Assembly: GCF_040219335.1 (NCBI RefSeq)
Contig: NZ_JAVJSQ010000029.1
Span: 434,001-498,000 of the forward strand
From: Gimesia sp.
GTDB taxonomy: Bacteria; Planctomycetota; Planctomycetia; Planctomycetales; Planctomycetaceae
Direction of reading: 5' to 3'
DNA: 64,000 nucleotides
The notes beneath the pieces are model-generated. The model was not told where the DNA came from, searched no databases, and was given only the letters and a program-made list of their open reading frames with translations. Position numbers and translations under genes: made by a program. Shown here piece by piece: positions 31,365 through 39,960 of this stretch. Every line of letters begins with the position of its first letter. Position 1 is the first letter of the stretch.

Positions 31365-32507
31365 ATGCCCGTTCACGTAGATTATCTGGTGCTGGGCTTA
31401 GGGGGCATGGGGAGCAGTGCCCTGTATCATTTAGCGCGTCGGGGCTTGAAGGTGCTCGGGGTCGAGCAGTTTGGCATCGCCCATGACCGGGGCAGCTCGC
31501 ACGGTGAAACGCGTATCATTCGCAAAGCATATTTCGAGCATCCCGATTACATCCCTCTCCTGCAGCGGGCTTATACTCTGTGGGAAGATCTCGCGCAGGA
31601 ATCCGGAAAGTCGCTGTTGAATCTCTGTGGTTTGATGGTCGCCGGTCCTCCTGAAGGCGATGTCATTAAAGGAGTGCATCTCGCCGAGGAGAGGCACGAC
31701 GTCCAGGTGGAAACACTGGAGACTGCCGAGGCACGGAGACGCTTCCCCGGCTTTCAGCTTCCAGAAGGCTTTGAAGTCACATTTGAACCCGAGGCTGGTT
31801 TCCTGCGCGTCGAGGACTGTGTGCAGGCTCACATGGATTGTGCACTCGCTCAAGGTGCACAGATTGTGTTGCACGAGCCCATTGAATCGTTACTTGTGAC
31901 TGAAACAGAAATCGAGATTCAGACGGCAAATCAGCACTGGGTGGCTGAGGGCGTAATTGTCACTGCGGGGGCCTGGGCTGGTGAATGTCTCAAGGACCTG
32001 CAGCTTCCACTGGAAGTTGCCCGCAAGGTACTGTTCTGGAATCCGGTTCAGAGTCCGGTATACAATTTGGACCAGGGAGGATGCGGTTTCCTCTGCCAGA
32101 TGCCCTTTGGCGAGTTTTATGGTTTCCCTTCGCTGGATGGGAAAACGGTTAAGCTGGCGGAGCATACCGGTGGTGACCTGGTGACCGATCCGACCAACGT
32201 GAACCGGGAGCTTCAAGAGGCGGACTCCACGTCTGTCAGCCGTTTTGTGGGCGAAGTGATGTCAGGGCTGAGCCCTGAACCCGAGCGGCACGCCGTCTGT
32301 ATGTATACACGTTCTGCCGACAGACACTTTATTATTGATCAGCATCCCCGGAACCAGCGGCTGGTATATGGAGCCGGTTTTTCAGGGCACGGATTTAAAT
32401 TCGCCTCGGTGATGGGCGAAATCCTGGCCGATCTGGTGACCGAGGGAAAAACCAGTCACCCGATCGATTTTCTGAGAGCGGGGCGATTTCAGAAAGAAGA
32501 CACCTAG
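31365..32507 (+). CDS. solA: Monomeric sarcosine oxidase / N-methyl amino acid oxidase
   Basis: 380-residue flavoenzyme of the MSOX/MTOX family, oxidising sarcosine or another N-methyl amino acid to formaldehyde, the free amine and H2O2. The Rossmann start is VDYLVLGLGGMGSSALYHLARRG; RGSSHGETRIIRKAYFEHPDY is typical; and VCMYTRSADRHFIIDQHP holds the Cys that binds FAD covalently in this family. The exact substrate is not clear from sequence. Its TAG stop overlaps the ribBA stop in a shared CTAG (32504-32507). Confidence 0.9.
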   Translation: MPVHVDYLVLGLGGMGSSALYHLARRGLKVLGVEQFGIAHDRGSSHGETRIIRKAYFEHPDYIPLLQRAYTLWEDLAQESGKSLLNLCGLMVAGPPEGDVIKGVHLAEERHDVQVETLETAEARRRFPGFQLPEGFEVTFEPEAGFLRVEDCVQAHMDCALAQGAQIVLHEPIESLLVTETEIEIQTANQHWVAEGVIVTAGAWAGECLKDLQLPLEVARKVLFWNPVQSPVYNLDQGGCGFLCQMPFGEFYGFPSLDGKTVKLAEHTGGDLVTDPTNVNRELQEADSTSVSRFVGEVMSGLSPEPERHAVCMYTRSADRHFIIDQHPRNQRLVYGAGFSGHGFKFASVMGEILADLVTEGKTSHPIDFLRAGRFQKEDT

Positions 32508-33754
32508 TCAGCTGGACTGGCGGGGAGGATGTGTCCCATTTTATCCCGTTTGGTCTGCAGGTAGAATTCTCGATCTTTGTGTGGCGGTGCTACAATCGGC
32601 ACCTGCTCTACCACTTCCAGATTGAATCCGGTGTAGACATCGGAATCGGTCTTCTTGGGATTGTTCGTCAGCAGCCGGACTCGAGTCAGTCCCAGATCTT
32701 TGAGGATCTGCACTCCCACGGTGAAGTCGCGGCTGTCCGCTTTAAAGCCGAGCTGGATATTGGCTTCAACAGTGTCATATCCTTCGTCCTGCAATACGTA
32801 GGCTTTCAGCTTGGGGATTAATCCAATGCCACGGCCCTCCTGCGGGAGATATACTACAGCACCGGTTTTTTCGCGACAGATTGCGTCCATTGCCATGTGC
32901 AACTGGTCGCCACAGTCGCAGCGAAGCGAATCCAGCAGGTCCCCGGTAAAGCAGGATGAATGCATACGGATCAGGGGCGCTTCCACGGATGAGAGATCGC
33001 CCCAGACCAGCGCCACAGGTTGCTGACCTTCATGCTCTACAGAGTAACCAATAACCTGGACAGTACCATAATTCTTGGTATTAATAGGAACTTCAACTTC
33101 GCGGTGAACCAGTTTTTCGCTGATGTAGCGATGTCGGATCACCTCGGCGGTGGAAATGATGGGGATGTCAAACTCTTCAGAAATCTCTTTGAGTTCCTCG
33201 GCATCCGCCATGCCGAACCCCTTTTGGCTCAATATTTCAATCAGCACACCAACCGGTTTCATGCCTGCCATCTGTAAGAGATCGCCTGTAGCTTCAGTGT
33301 GACCGGCTCGACGGAGAATTCCGCCCTGTTTGGCAAGCAGGGGGTGAATGTGCCCCGGACGGACAAAGTCGCTGGCCTGGGCGTTCTCATCACTGAGTGC
33401 CTTGATTGTAATGGCACGGCACTCAGCACTGACTCCGGTGCCACTGTCCTTGTGGTCGATGGGAATCAGAAACTGGGTCTGGTTGGGGGCCGTATTTTCT
33501 TCAGGGCCGACAATCGGGTTTAACTGCAGGCGGTTTGCAACCTCTTCGGGCAGCGAAACGCAAAGCTCGCCGCTCCCATATCGCAGCAGGAACTGCACGA
33601 TTTGAGGTGTGATTGCCTCAGCGGCGACAATGAAATCCCCTTCGTTTTCCCGCTCGCTGGAGTCCGTCACAATGACCGGTTTACCTGCCTGCAACTGTTT
33701 GAAGACACGCTGGATTTTGGGAAGCGGGGAATCTTGTTTGGTAGAATCAGACAT
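32504..33754 (-). CDS. ribBA: Bifunctional DHBP synthase / GTP cyclohydrolase II
   Basis: 416-residue riboflavin enzyme. Residues 1-210 are RibB, making 3,4-dihydroxy-2-butanone 4-phosphate (SSERENEGDFIVAAEAIT, RAGHTEATGDL). Residues 215-400 are RibA, GTP cyclohydrolase II, with zinc cysteines in HSSCFTGDLLDSLRCDCGD and the LPQEGRGIGL loop. Both active sites look complete. No FMN riboswitch is recognisable in the upstream 150 bases. Transcribed alone. Confidence 0.97.
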   Translation of the reverse strand: MSDSTKQDSPLPKIQRVFKQLQAGKPVIVTDSSERENEGDFIVAAEAITPQIVQFLLRYGSGELCVSLPEEVANRLQLNPIVGPEENTAPNQTQFLIPIDHKDSGTGVSAECRAITIKALSDENAQASDFVRPGHIHPLLAKQGGILRRAGHTEATGDLLQMAGMKPVGVLIEILSQKGFGMADAEELKEISEEFDIPIISTAEVIRHRYISEKLVHREVEVPINTKNYGTVQVIGYSVEHEGQQPVALVWGDLSSVEAPLIRMHSSCFTGDLLDSLRCDCGDQLHMAMDAICREKTGAVVYLPQEGRGIGLIPKLKAYVLQDEGYDTVEANIQLGFKADSRDFTVGVQILKDLGLTRVRLLTNNPKKTDSDVYTGFNLEVVEQVPIVAPPHKDREFYLQTKRDKMGHILPASPAD

Positions 33755-34359
33755 GGGAGTGCTTCAATGCCGCCAGTAATTGAAAAAATGTGGAATCTTA
33801 AAAAATTCTCCTGCAGAAAGATCTGACAGGAAAATCTATGCTAACTTTATTCTATAGAAGTGTGTTTGACTGGCAATCATAGAAATCCGCTTTTTGTCAG
33901 AACGCTTTGATTCAAACTGAAAAATGGAGTTTCGCCCCTGTTTTAAAGAGGGGAGACTTTGGTCTGGATCTGCCACCCGGGAGATTTCAACTGGTTATAC
34001 CAGTCATGACGCTTTCCGTTGTGTCTGAGTTCAGTTTGACTTGTTTCAGATTCAAGTGTGTTCATATGTTCGTAAATATATGAGAAGCGGTTTTAAAATA
34101 TTGACAATTCAATCAACTTTGATACATTGAAGTATTAGGAAAACTCTGTTAAGAAATTAGAGTGCTCCTGCCCGCAACAATTAGCCAGACGGTGAGGACT
34201 GTCTGGTGAACTTACCTAAAAAAGCTTACCTGACCAAAACCAACCAAAGCGTTTGCCATAATCAATCGTAATTGAGAGTAGCGTCTGCCTGAGATCTCGC
34301 AAACTGGATTGCCGACAGACCTCATCAAAGAACAACTCAGTCACACAGGAGTTTGACGT
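33755..34359. other. Divergent 605-base regulatory gap
   Basis: The gap separates divergent ribBA and the DUF1549/1553 gene. It contains a promoter-like hexamer pair at 34101-34128 and a short CCCCT...AGGGG hairpin near 33935-33953. No ORF is supported. Confidence 0.45.
34101..34128 (+). promoter_or_regulatory. Putative sigma-70 promoter of the DUF1549/1553 gene
   Basis: A perfect -35 TTGACA (34101-34106) and a TACATT -10-like box (34123-34128) with 16-base spacing, in an AT-rich stretch 230 bases before the start codon. A long 5' leader would follow. Called from hexamers only. Confidence 0.4.
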
Positions 34360-36894
34360 ATGGACTTCCGAATTCAAGGCTCTCGGACCCCTCAGATCCT
34401 TATGCTCAGCGGCGTGCTGGTCCTGTTGCTTGCCAGTGGGGCAGGTATTACAGAAGTTCACGCTGCCACCGCAGAAAAAGCAAAAGTGGATTTCAAGGAA
34501 CTCCAGATCGGTCCGCATGCAGGTGGTTTTGAAAAACTGCAACTGCGGGGGCCGGACTCACGTCAGCAGGTCATTGTGACCGGCGTGCTGCCGACTGGCA
34601 AACTGCTGGATGTGACTCGTGACGTCACCTTCAAAGTTGCCAACCCGGAAATGGCAACGATTTCCAGCGACGGCTATCTCACTCCACTGAAAGATGGCGA
34701 GACCAGCTTGGTCGCGACATCGAAAGATGGCAAGACCGCTTCGATTCCTGTCGCCATCAGTGGCATCGCGACTCCGGATGCCATCAACTTCAAAAACCAG
34801 GTTGTGCCCATCTTTACCAAGTTGACCTGTAACAGTGGTGGCTGCCATGGTAAGGCCAGTGGCCAGAATGGATTCAAACTGTCACTTCTCGGTTTTTATC
34901 CTGAAGATGATTATGAGTTCCTAGTAAAAGAAGGCCGCGGTCGTCGTCTGTTTCCAACTTCACCAGCGGAAAGCCTGCTGTTGATGAAGGGAACTGGTGT
35001 GACTCCTCATGGAGGCGGAAAGCTGGTTAAACAGGATTCATACGAATATCGACTGCTCTACCGTTGGATTGAGCAGGGCATGCCTTACGGGAATGAAAGT
35101 GACCGGAGCGTTGCTTCAATCAAATGCTATCCTCCTACTCGTACCATGGGCCAGGAAGAAGAACAGCAGATTTCAGTCATCGCGACTTACTCAGATGGTT
35201 CTACAGAAGACGTGACCCGGATGGCTCTGTTTGAAGCCAACGATACGGAAATGGCCGAAGTCAACAAAACCGGTCTGGTCAAAACATTGAAGCTCTCTGG
35301 TGAAGTCGCCATCATGGCACGTTATCAGGGCCAGGTCTCTACCTTCCGTGCTACAATTCCCCTGGGTATCGAAGTAGCAAATCTTCCGGAAAAGAAGAAT
35401 CTGATCGACGAGGCCGTATTTGGTAAACTGAAAGAACTGGGTATTCCACCTTCACCAGTTGCCGATGATGCGACCTTCATGCGTCGCGTGTATATCGATA
35501 TCACAGGCGGTACTCCGAGTGAAGACGAAGTAAAGAGCTTCCTGGCCGACAAGGATCCTGCCAAGCGGGATAAGCTGATTGATAAATTGATCGACAGCCC
35601 TGCCTATGCGGATTACTTTGCCAACAAGTGGAATATGGTTCTGCGGAATAAAAAACTGCAGCCCGTTGATATCGCTGGTACCAACGCCTTCTATCAGTGG
35701 ATCTGGGACAGCCTTTACGAAAACAAGCCTTATAACGAATTCGTCGGTGACATTCTCTCCGCTTCTGGTGAGTTCCGTCAGAATCCGGCTGTAGTCTGGT
35801 ATCGTGAAGTAAATACAGTTGAAGAGCAGGTTGAAGATACCGCCCAGTTATTCCTGGGTCTGCGTATTCAGTGTGCCCGTTGTCATCACCATCCCTTCGA
35901 AAAATGGAGCCAGGATGACTACTATGGTCTGGCTGCCTTCTTCAGTCGGGTGGGTAGCAAGGATCCCACTATTGGTTCAATTGGAACCCGTGGATTCCGC
36001 GACAAGCGCGTGTACCACAAAGAAGGGGTTGCGACAGCCAAGAATATCCGTTCTGGTGAAAGCCTGAAGCCAACCGCGCTGGGAATGCAGCCCATGGAAA
36101 TCAGTCCGGAACGTGATCCCCGTGTCGCTCTGGTACAATGGCTTTCACGGACGGACAATCCGTTCTTCGCGAAAGCATTGGTTAACCGCTACTGGAAACA
36201 TTTCTTCGGTCGCGGCATTGTTGAGCCTGAAGATGATATGCGGGCCACAAATCCACCTGCAAACCCCGAACTGCTGGATGGTCTGGCCAAACACTTTGTG
36301 GAGAGTGGTTTTGACCTGAAAGAACTGGTACGTCAGATTTGTCGTTCTAATGCTTACCAGCTCAGTTCTCTTCCCAACGAATATAACCTGAAAGACAAAC
36401 AGAACTTCTCCCGTTATTACCCCAAACGACTTACAGCAGAAGTGCTGTATGATGTCTTCCATCAGGTAACGAACTCCTCGCAGCGATTCTCTGGTCTGCC
36501 CGCTGAAACTAAGGCAATTCAGATTACCGATGCGACTTCTGCTCCTTACTTCCTCAAGGTGTTCGGTCAGCCACAGGCAGATACTGCCTGCGAGTGCGAA
36601 CGTTCTCAAAGTGCCAACCTGGCTCAGAGTCTGCACCTGTTGAACAGTAAGGAAGTCCAGGACAAAATCACCGGTGCTTCCGGTCGGGCTGCCATGCTTG
36701 CCAAGGATACGAAACGTACCGATGAAGAAAAGGTCAATGAATTGTATCGCTGGGTTTATGCCCGTGCTCCTAAGGATGAAGAAATGAAATTTGCTCTGTC
36801 CTACATCGCACGGCATAAAGAGAAACCACAGATCGCCTACGAAGATATTATCTGGGCGCTGATCAACACTAAAGAATTTCTGTTTAACCACTAA
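34360..36894 (+). CDS. Exported DUF1549/DUF1553 protein with Ig-like and cytochrome-like segments
   Basis: 844-residue exported protein of a class expanded in Planctomycetes, function unknown. Order: signal peptide (to about residue 36); Ig-like BIG2 domain (45-135); a planctomycete cytochrome-like segment with CNSGGCH (Cys157, Cys162, His163) and HGGGKLVKQ; a second BIG2-like domain (245-335); DUF1549 (350-560) with DATFMRRVYIDITGGTPS and, near 504, CARCHHHPFEKW; DUF1553 (590-840) with LVNRYWKHFFGRGIVEPEDDMR and CECERSQSANLAQSLHLLNS. The first motif is Cx4CH, not the standard CxxCH heme site; the second, CARCH, is standard. It has its own terminator, so it is not simply one operon with the next gene. 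Confidence 0.9.
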   Translation: MDFRIQGSRTPQILMLSGVLVLLLASGAGITEVHAATAEKAKVDFKELQIGPHAGGFEKLQLRGPDSRQQVIVTGVLPTGKLLDVTRDVTFKVANPEMATISSDGYLTPLKDGETSLVATSKDGKTASIPVAISGIATPDAINFKNQVVPIFTKLTCNSGGCHGKASGQNGFKLSLLGFYPEDDYEFLVKEGRGRRLFPTSPAESLLLMKGTGVTPHGGGKLVKQDSYEYRLLYRWIEQGMPYGNESDRSVASIKCYPPTRTMGQEEEQQISVIATYSDGSTEDVTRMALFEANDTEMAEVNKTGLVKTLKLSGEVAIMARYQGQVSTFRATIPLGIEVANLPEKKNLIDEAVFGKLKELGIPPSPVADDATFMRRVYIDITGGTPSEDEVKSFLADKDPAKRDKLIDKLIDSPAYADYFANKWNMVLRNKKLQPVDIAGTNAFYQWIWDSLYENKPYNEFVGDILSASGEFRQNPAVVWYREVNTVEEQVEDTAQLFLGLRIQCARCHHHPFEKWSQDDYYGLAAFFSRVGSKDPTIGSIGTRGFRDKRVYHKEGVATAKNIRSGESLKPTALGMQPMEISPERDPRVALVQWLSRTDNPFFAKALVNRYWKHFFGRGIVEPEDDMRATNPPANPELLDGLAKHFVESGFDLKELVRQICRSNAYQLSSLPNEYNLKDKQNFSRYYPKRLTAEVLYDVFHQVTNSSQRFSGLPAETKAIQITDATSAPYFLKVFGQPQADTACECERSQSANLAQSLHLLNSKEVQDKITGASGRAAMLAKDTKRTDEEKVNELYRWVYARAPKDEEMKFALSYIARHKEKPQIAYEDIIWALINTKEFLFNH

Positions 36895-36925
36895 ATTGGA
36901 ATTCTGATAAATCTCTCTGAAATTT

Positions 36926-36971
36926 AAGCTGACAGCCATTTTAGGTTTAGACAGGGGCTGTCAGCTTTTTT
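36926..36971 (+). terminator. Intrinsic terminator of the DUF1549/1553 gene
   Basis: A perfect 12-bp stem (36926-36937 with 36956-36967) is followed by six T residues (36966-36971). It starts 32 bases after the stop codon. Confidence 0.88.
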
Positions 36972-37077
36972 AGAATAAAGTTCAGTAATCCCAGACTGAC
37001 GGAATCCACTCTCGTTGGTATGGGTACCCTCCTGATATCCTCCCGAAACTTCCATCCAGAAAATTGGTAGCAGTATC

Positions 37078-39879
37078 ATGACGCATACGCGATTTTTTGA
37101 CGGACGTCGTTTAGTTGCGAAGCTCGTTTGTTTTCTTGCTGCAGGGATTGGAACGTTTTCCTTAATGAATCCGCCCACTGCAGAGGCACAGTTACCTCAG
37201 ACAACCATCTATGCTCTGTTCCCAACGGGAGGGCAGAAAGGCCAGACCGTTGAAGTGCGGGTGACCGATGGTAAGGATCTGGACGAACTGGACGGCCTTT
37301 GGTTCAGTCATCCCGGCATCAACGCCGTTGCAAAAACTCAGGACAGCAATGGGAAGAAGATTCCCGTTGCTAATACCTTCCTGGTGACGATCGGAAAAGA
37401 TGTACCTGCAGGCGTCTATGATGTGCGGGCACATGGACTGTTCGGTATTAGTAACCCTCGATCATTTGTCGTAGGGGATCTTCCGGAAAAAGCGGAAGCC
37501 GAACCCAATAATACACCGGCACAACCAACGGCAATGGCCATGGATTCGGTCATCAATGCGACTCTGCAAAGTGCAACTGATGTCGATTACTTCTCTTTTC
37601 CCGGTAAAAAGGGAGAGAAGGTTTCCGTCAACTGTCGGGCAGCACGCATCGATTCTCCAATGGTGGCGCTTGTGGAAGTCTATGGGCCCGATCAGCGGCG
37701 TCTGGTCAGCGAACGTGATACGTTCCGTCACGACCCCTATATCAACCTGACTCTGCCTCAGGATGGAACTTATCTGGTGAAAGTGCATGACCTGACTTAT
37801 TCAGGTGGAGCTCAGTATATTTATCGTCTGGGAGTTCATAAAAAACCGCACATCGAATTCATCATGCCTCCTTCAGGTACGCCGGGAGCCACGGAGCAGT
37901 TCACTCTGTATGGTTATAACCTGCCAGGCGGAAAACTCTCGGACTGGAGTATTGATGATAAACCACTCCAGGAAGTGCAGGTGTCCGTCGCGCTGCCCGC
38001 GAAAGCCACTACACTCGAAATGGGAGAACAGGGCTTTCCACATGAAGTCAGTGCCGATGGTTTCTCGTATGTCTGGAATTCACCCGCCGGAAGTTCTAAC
38101 CCTGTGACAATCTATTTTGCTGATGGCAAAATTATTCGGGATGAACAGACCAAAGAAGAAACTCTGACTCTGCCCGGTGAATTTGTCGGTCAGTTTGAAG
38201 CTAAGAATGACACCGACGCGTTCCGGTTTCAGGGGAAAGCAAAACAGAAATATTCCATTGAAGTCTTTGGTCAGCGAAACGGAATCGTCATGGATCCGGT
38301 GATTGTCGTTGACCAGGTAATCAAAGATAAAGACGGCAAAGAGACTTTCAAGCGGATTGCGAACGTTGGAGCCACCAGCGTCTTTCCTGATCTGGGAGAC
38401 AAACTGTTCGACACACGCACGGACGATCCTTATTACCTGTTTACTGCACCTGCAGATGGGGAGTACCGGGTCACTCTGCGGGACCTGCAGTTCGAGACAC
38501 GCGGTCATCCCCGGATGGTTTATCGAGCAGTCATTCGCGAACCCAAGCCGGACTTCCGTCTGGCGGCGTTGCCCCTGTATCCCCAGGCGGTAAATACAGG
38601 GGGTGCTCCAGCCGGGATCACCTTACGCAAAGGGGATTCATTCAAGATCGACATCATGGCGCTCAAGCAGGATGGTTTCAACGAGACGATCGAACTTTCA
38701 GTCAAAGGACTGCCTGCCGGAGTTACCTGTAAAGCAGCCACGATTGGTCCCGGAGACAATACCGCGGAAATGATTCTCACAGCAGACGAATCTGCCAAGC
38801 CGTGGTCAGGACCGATTGAAATCGTGGGGACTGCAACTGGCGCTGATTCCCAAAAACTGGAACGAGTTGCCCGAGCTGCTACAGTTTTGCGTCCCGTTGC
38901 TAATAATATTCGTGCGGAAGCCCGCATTGCCCGCTCACTGGTGCTGTCCGTGATTGATGAAGTCGCCCCCTATCAGGTGGTTGCCGATGTTGCTGAAGTC
39001 AAAGCACATCAGGGACGTCAGATCCTGGTACCCGTCAAAGTTCTGAAGCGGACCGGTTTTGATGAAGCTGTCGCCCTGGCATGGAATGGAGTTCCCAAGA
39101 ACAGCAACATCACAACGCAAAACAAAACGATCGCCAAAGGCAAGCAGGACGAACTCTTCCAGGTATTCGTCAAAGAAAATGCGAAACCCGGGGTTTATAC
39201 CACCTACCTGCAATCAACAGTCGACGTTTCTTATCGGCGGAATCCCGCGCAGGTTGATGAAGCCAAAAAAGAGCAGGCCGAAGCAGACAAAAAACTGAAA
39301 GATGCGCAAGCTGCTCTGGCTGCTGCGAAGAAAAAACGGGAAGAAATCGCCAAGGCCTCTGACAAAACAGCAGAACAGAAAAAGATAGAGCAGGCCAAGG
39401 CTGATGAAGAAATCAAAATCGCGGATGCACAGGTGAAAGCCGCTGATGCTGCGAAGAAAGCCGCTGATAAGAAGGTGGCGGATGCCGAAAAGGCTGCCGC
39501 ACCTAAGAAAATTAAAGTCTACGCACCTTCGACACCGCTTGTGATCCGAGTACAGCCTGCACCGGTGACTCTGAGTCTGAATGTGCCGGGTGGGGGAGCT
39601 CTTAAAAAAGGAGCTTCCATCGATGTCAAAGCAACGATCAAGCGTATCAACGATTTTAAAGGACCGGTCGAGCTGACCTTGCCTCTCCCTCCGGGAGTGA
39701 CCGGGGTTACCGCAGAGACTGTGCAGATACCGGCCGATAAAACGGAAGTTACCATTCCAATTAAGGCTGCTGCAGATGCCACTGAAGGCGATCTGGCGAA
39801 TATGGTTGTGCGTGCTAAGGCTGACTTCTCAGGAGAAGCACTGGTAGACGCACCCATTAAGCTGAAAGTGACCAAGTAA
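37078..39879 (+). CDS. Exported PPC-domain protein with C-terminal coiled coil
   Basis: 933-residue exported protein. The signal peptide runs to about residue 37 (LVCFLAAGIGTFSLM...AEA). An Ig-like beta domain (40-140) is followed by two or more bacterial pre-peptidase C-terminal-type beta domains (EAEPNNTPAQPT, DVDYFSFPGKKGEKVSV near 150-240 and DTDAFRFQGKAKQKYSIEV near 380-480). A Lys/Ala/Glu-rich coiled coil with heptads covers about 724-811 and ends before a final beta domain. Such proteins are common in Planctomycetes and are thought to be surface or periplasmic; the function is unknown. The WD40 gene follows 81 bases later, probably on the same message. Confidence 0.85.
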   Translation: MTHTRFFDGRRLVAKLVCFLAAGIGTFSLMNPPTAEAQLPQTTIYALFPTGGQKGQTVEVRVTDGKDLDELDGLWFSHPGINAVAKTQDSNGKKIPVANTFLVTIGKDVPAGVYDVRAHGLFGISNPRSFVVGDLPEKAEAEPNNTPAQPTAMAMDSVINATLQSATDVDYFSFPGKKGEKVSVNCRAARIDSPMVALVEVYGPDQRRLVSERDTFRHDPYINLTLPQDGTYLVKVHDLTYSGGAQYIYRLGVHKKPHIEFIMPPSGTPGATEQFTLYGYNLPGGKLSDWSIDDKPLQEVQVSVALPAKATTLEMGEQGFPHEVSADGFSYVWNSPAGSSNPVTIYFADGKIIRDEQTKEETLTLPGEFVGQFEAKNDTDAFRFQGKAKQKYSIEVFGQRNGIVMDPVIVVDQVIKDKDGKETFKRIANVGATSVFPDLGDKLFDTRTDDPYYLFTAPADGEYRVTLRDLQFETRGHPRMVYRAVIREPKPDFRLAALPLYPQAVNTGGAPAGITLRKGDSFKIDIMALKQDGFNETIELSVKGLPAGVTCKAATIGPGDNTAEMILTADESAKPWSGPIEIVGTATGADSQKLERVARAATVLRPVANNIRAEARIARSLVLSVIDEVAPYQVVADVAEVKAHQGRQILVPVKVLKRTGFDEAVALAWNGVPKNSNITTQNKTIAKGKQDELFQVFVKENAKPGVYTTYLQSTVDVSYRRNPAQVDEAKKEQAEADKKLKDAQAALAAAKKKREEIAKASDKTAEQKKIEQAKADEEIKIADAQVKAADAAKKAADKKVADAEKAAAPKKIKVYAPSTPLVIRVQPAPVTLSLNVPGGGALKKGASIDVKATIKRINDFKGPVELTLPLPPGVTGVTAETVQIPADKTEVTIPIKAAADATEGDLANMVVRAKADFSGEALVDAPIKLKVTK

Positions 39880-39960
39880 GAAATCCAAACTTATAGAGAT
39901 TCCAATACAGACAGTTGTTTGTTTACAGCTGTTGAAACAGTGATATCAGAGGGGCATGTT

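Noticed and set aside
32504-32507. Shared CTAG stop of solA and ribBA as a regulatory site
   Set aside because: Palindromic overlap of two TAG stops is a simple consequence of converging genes.
33755-33900. FMN riboswitch upstream of ribBA
   Set aside because: The conserved RFN core elements are not visible.
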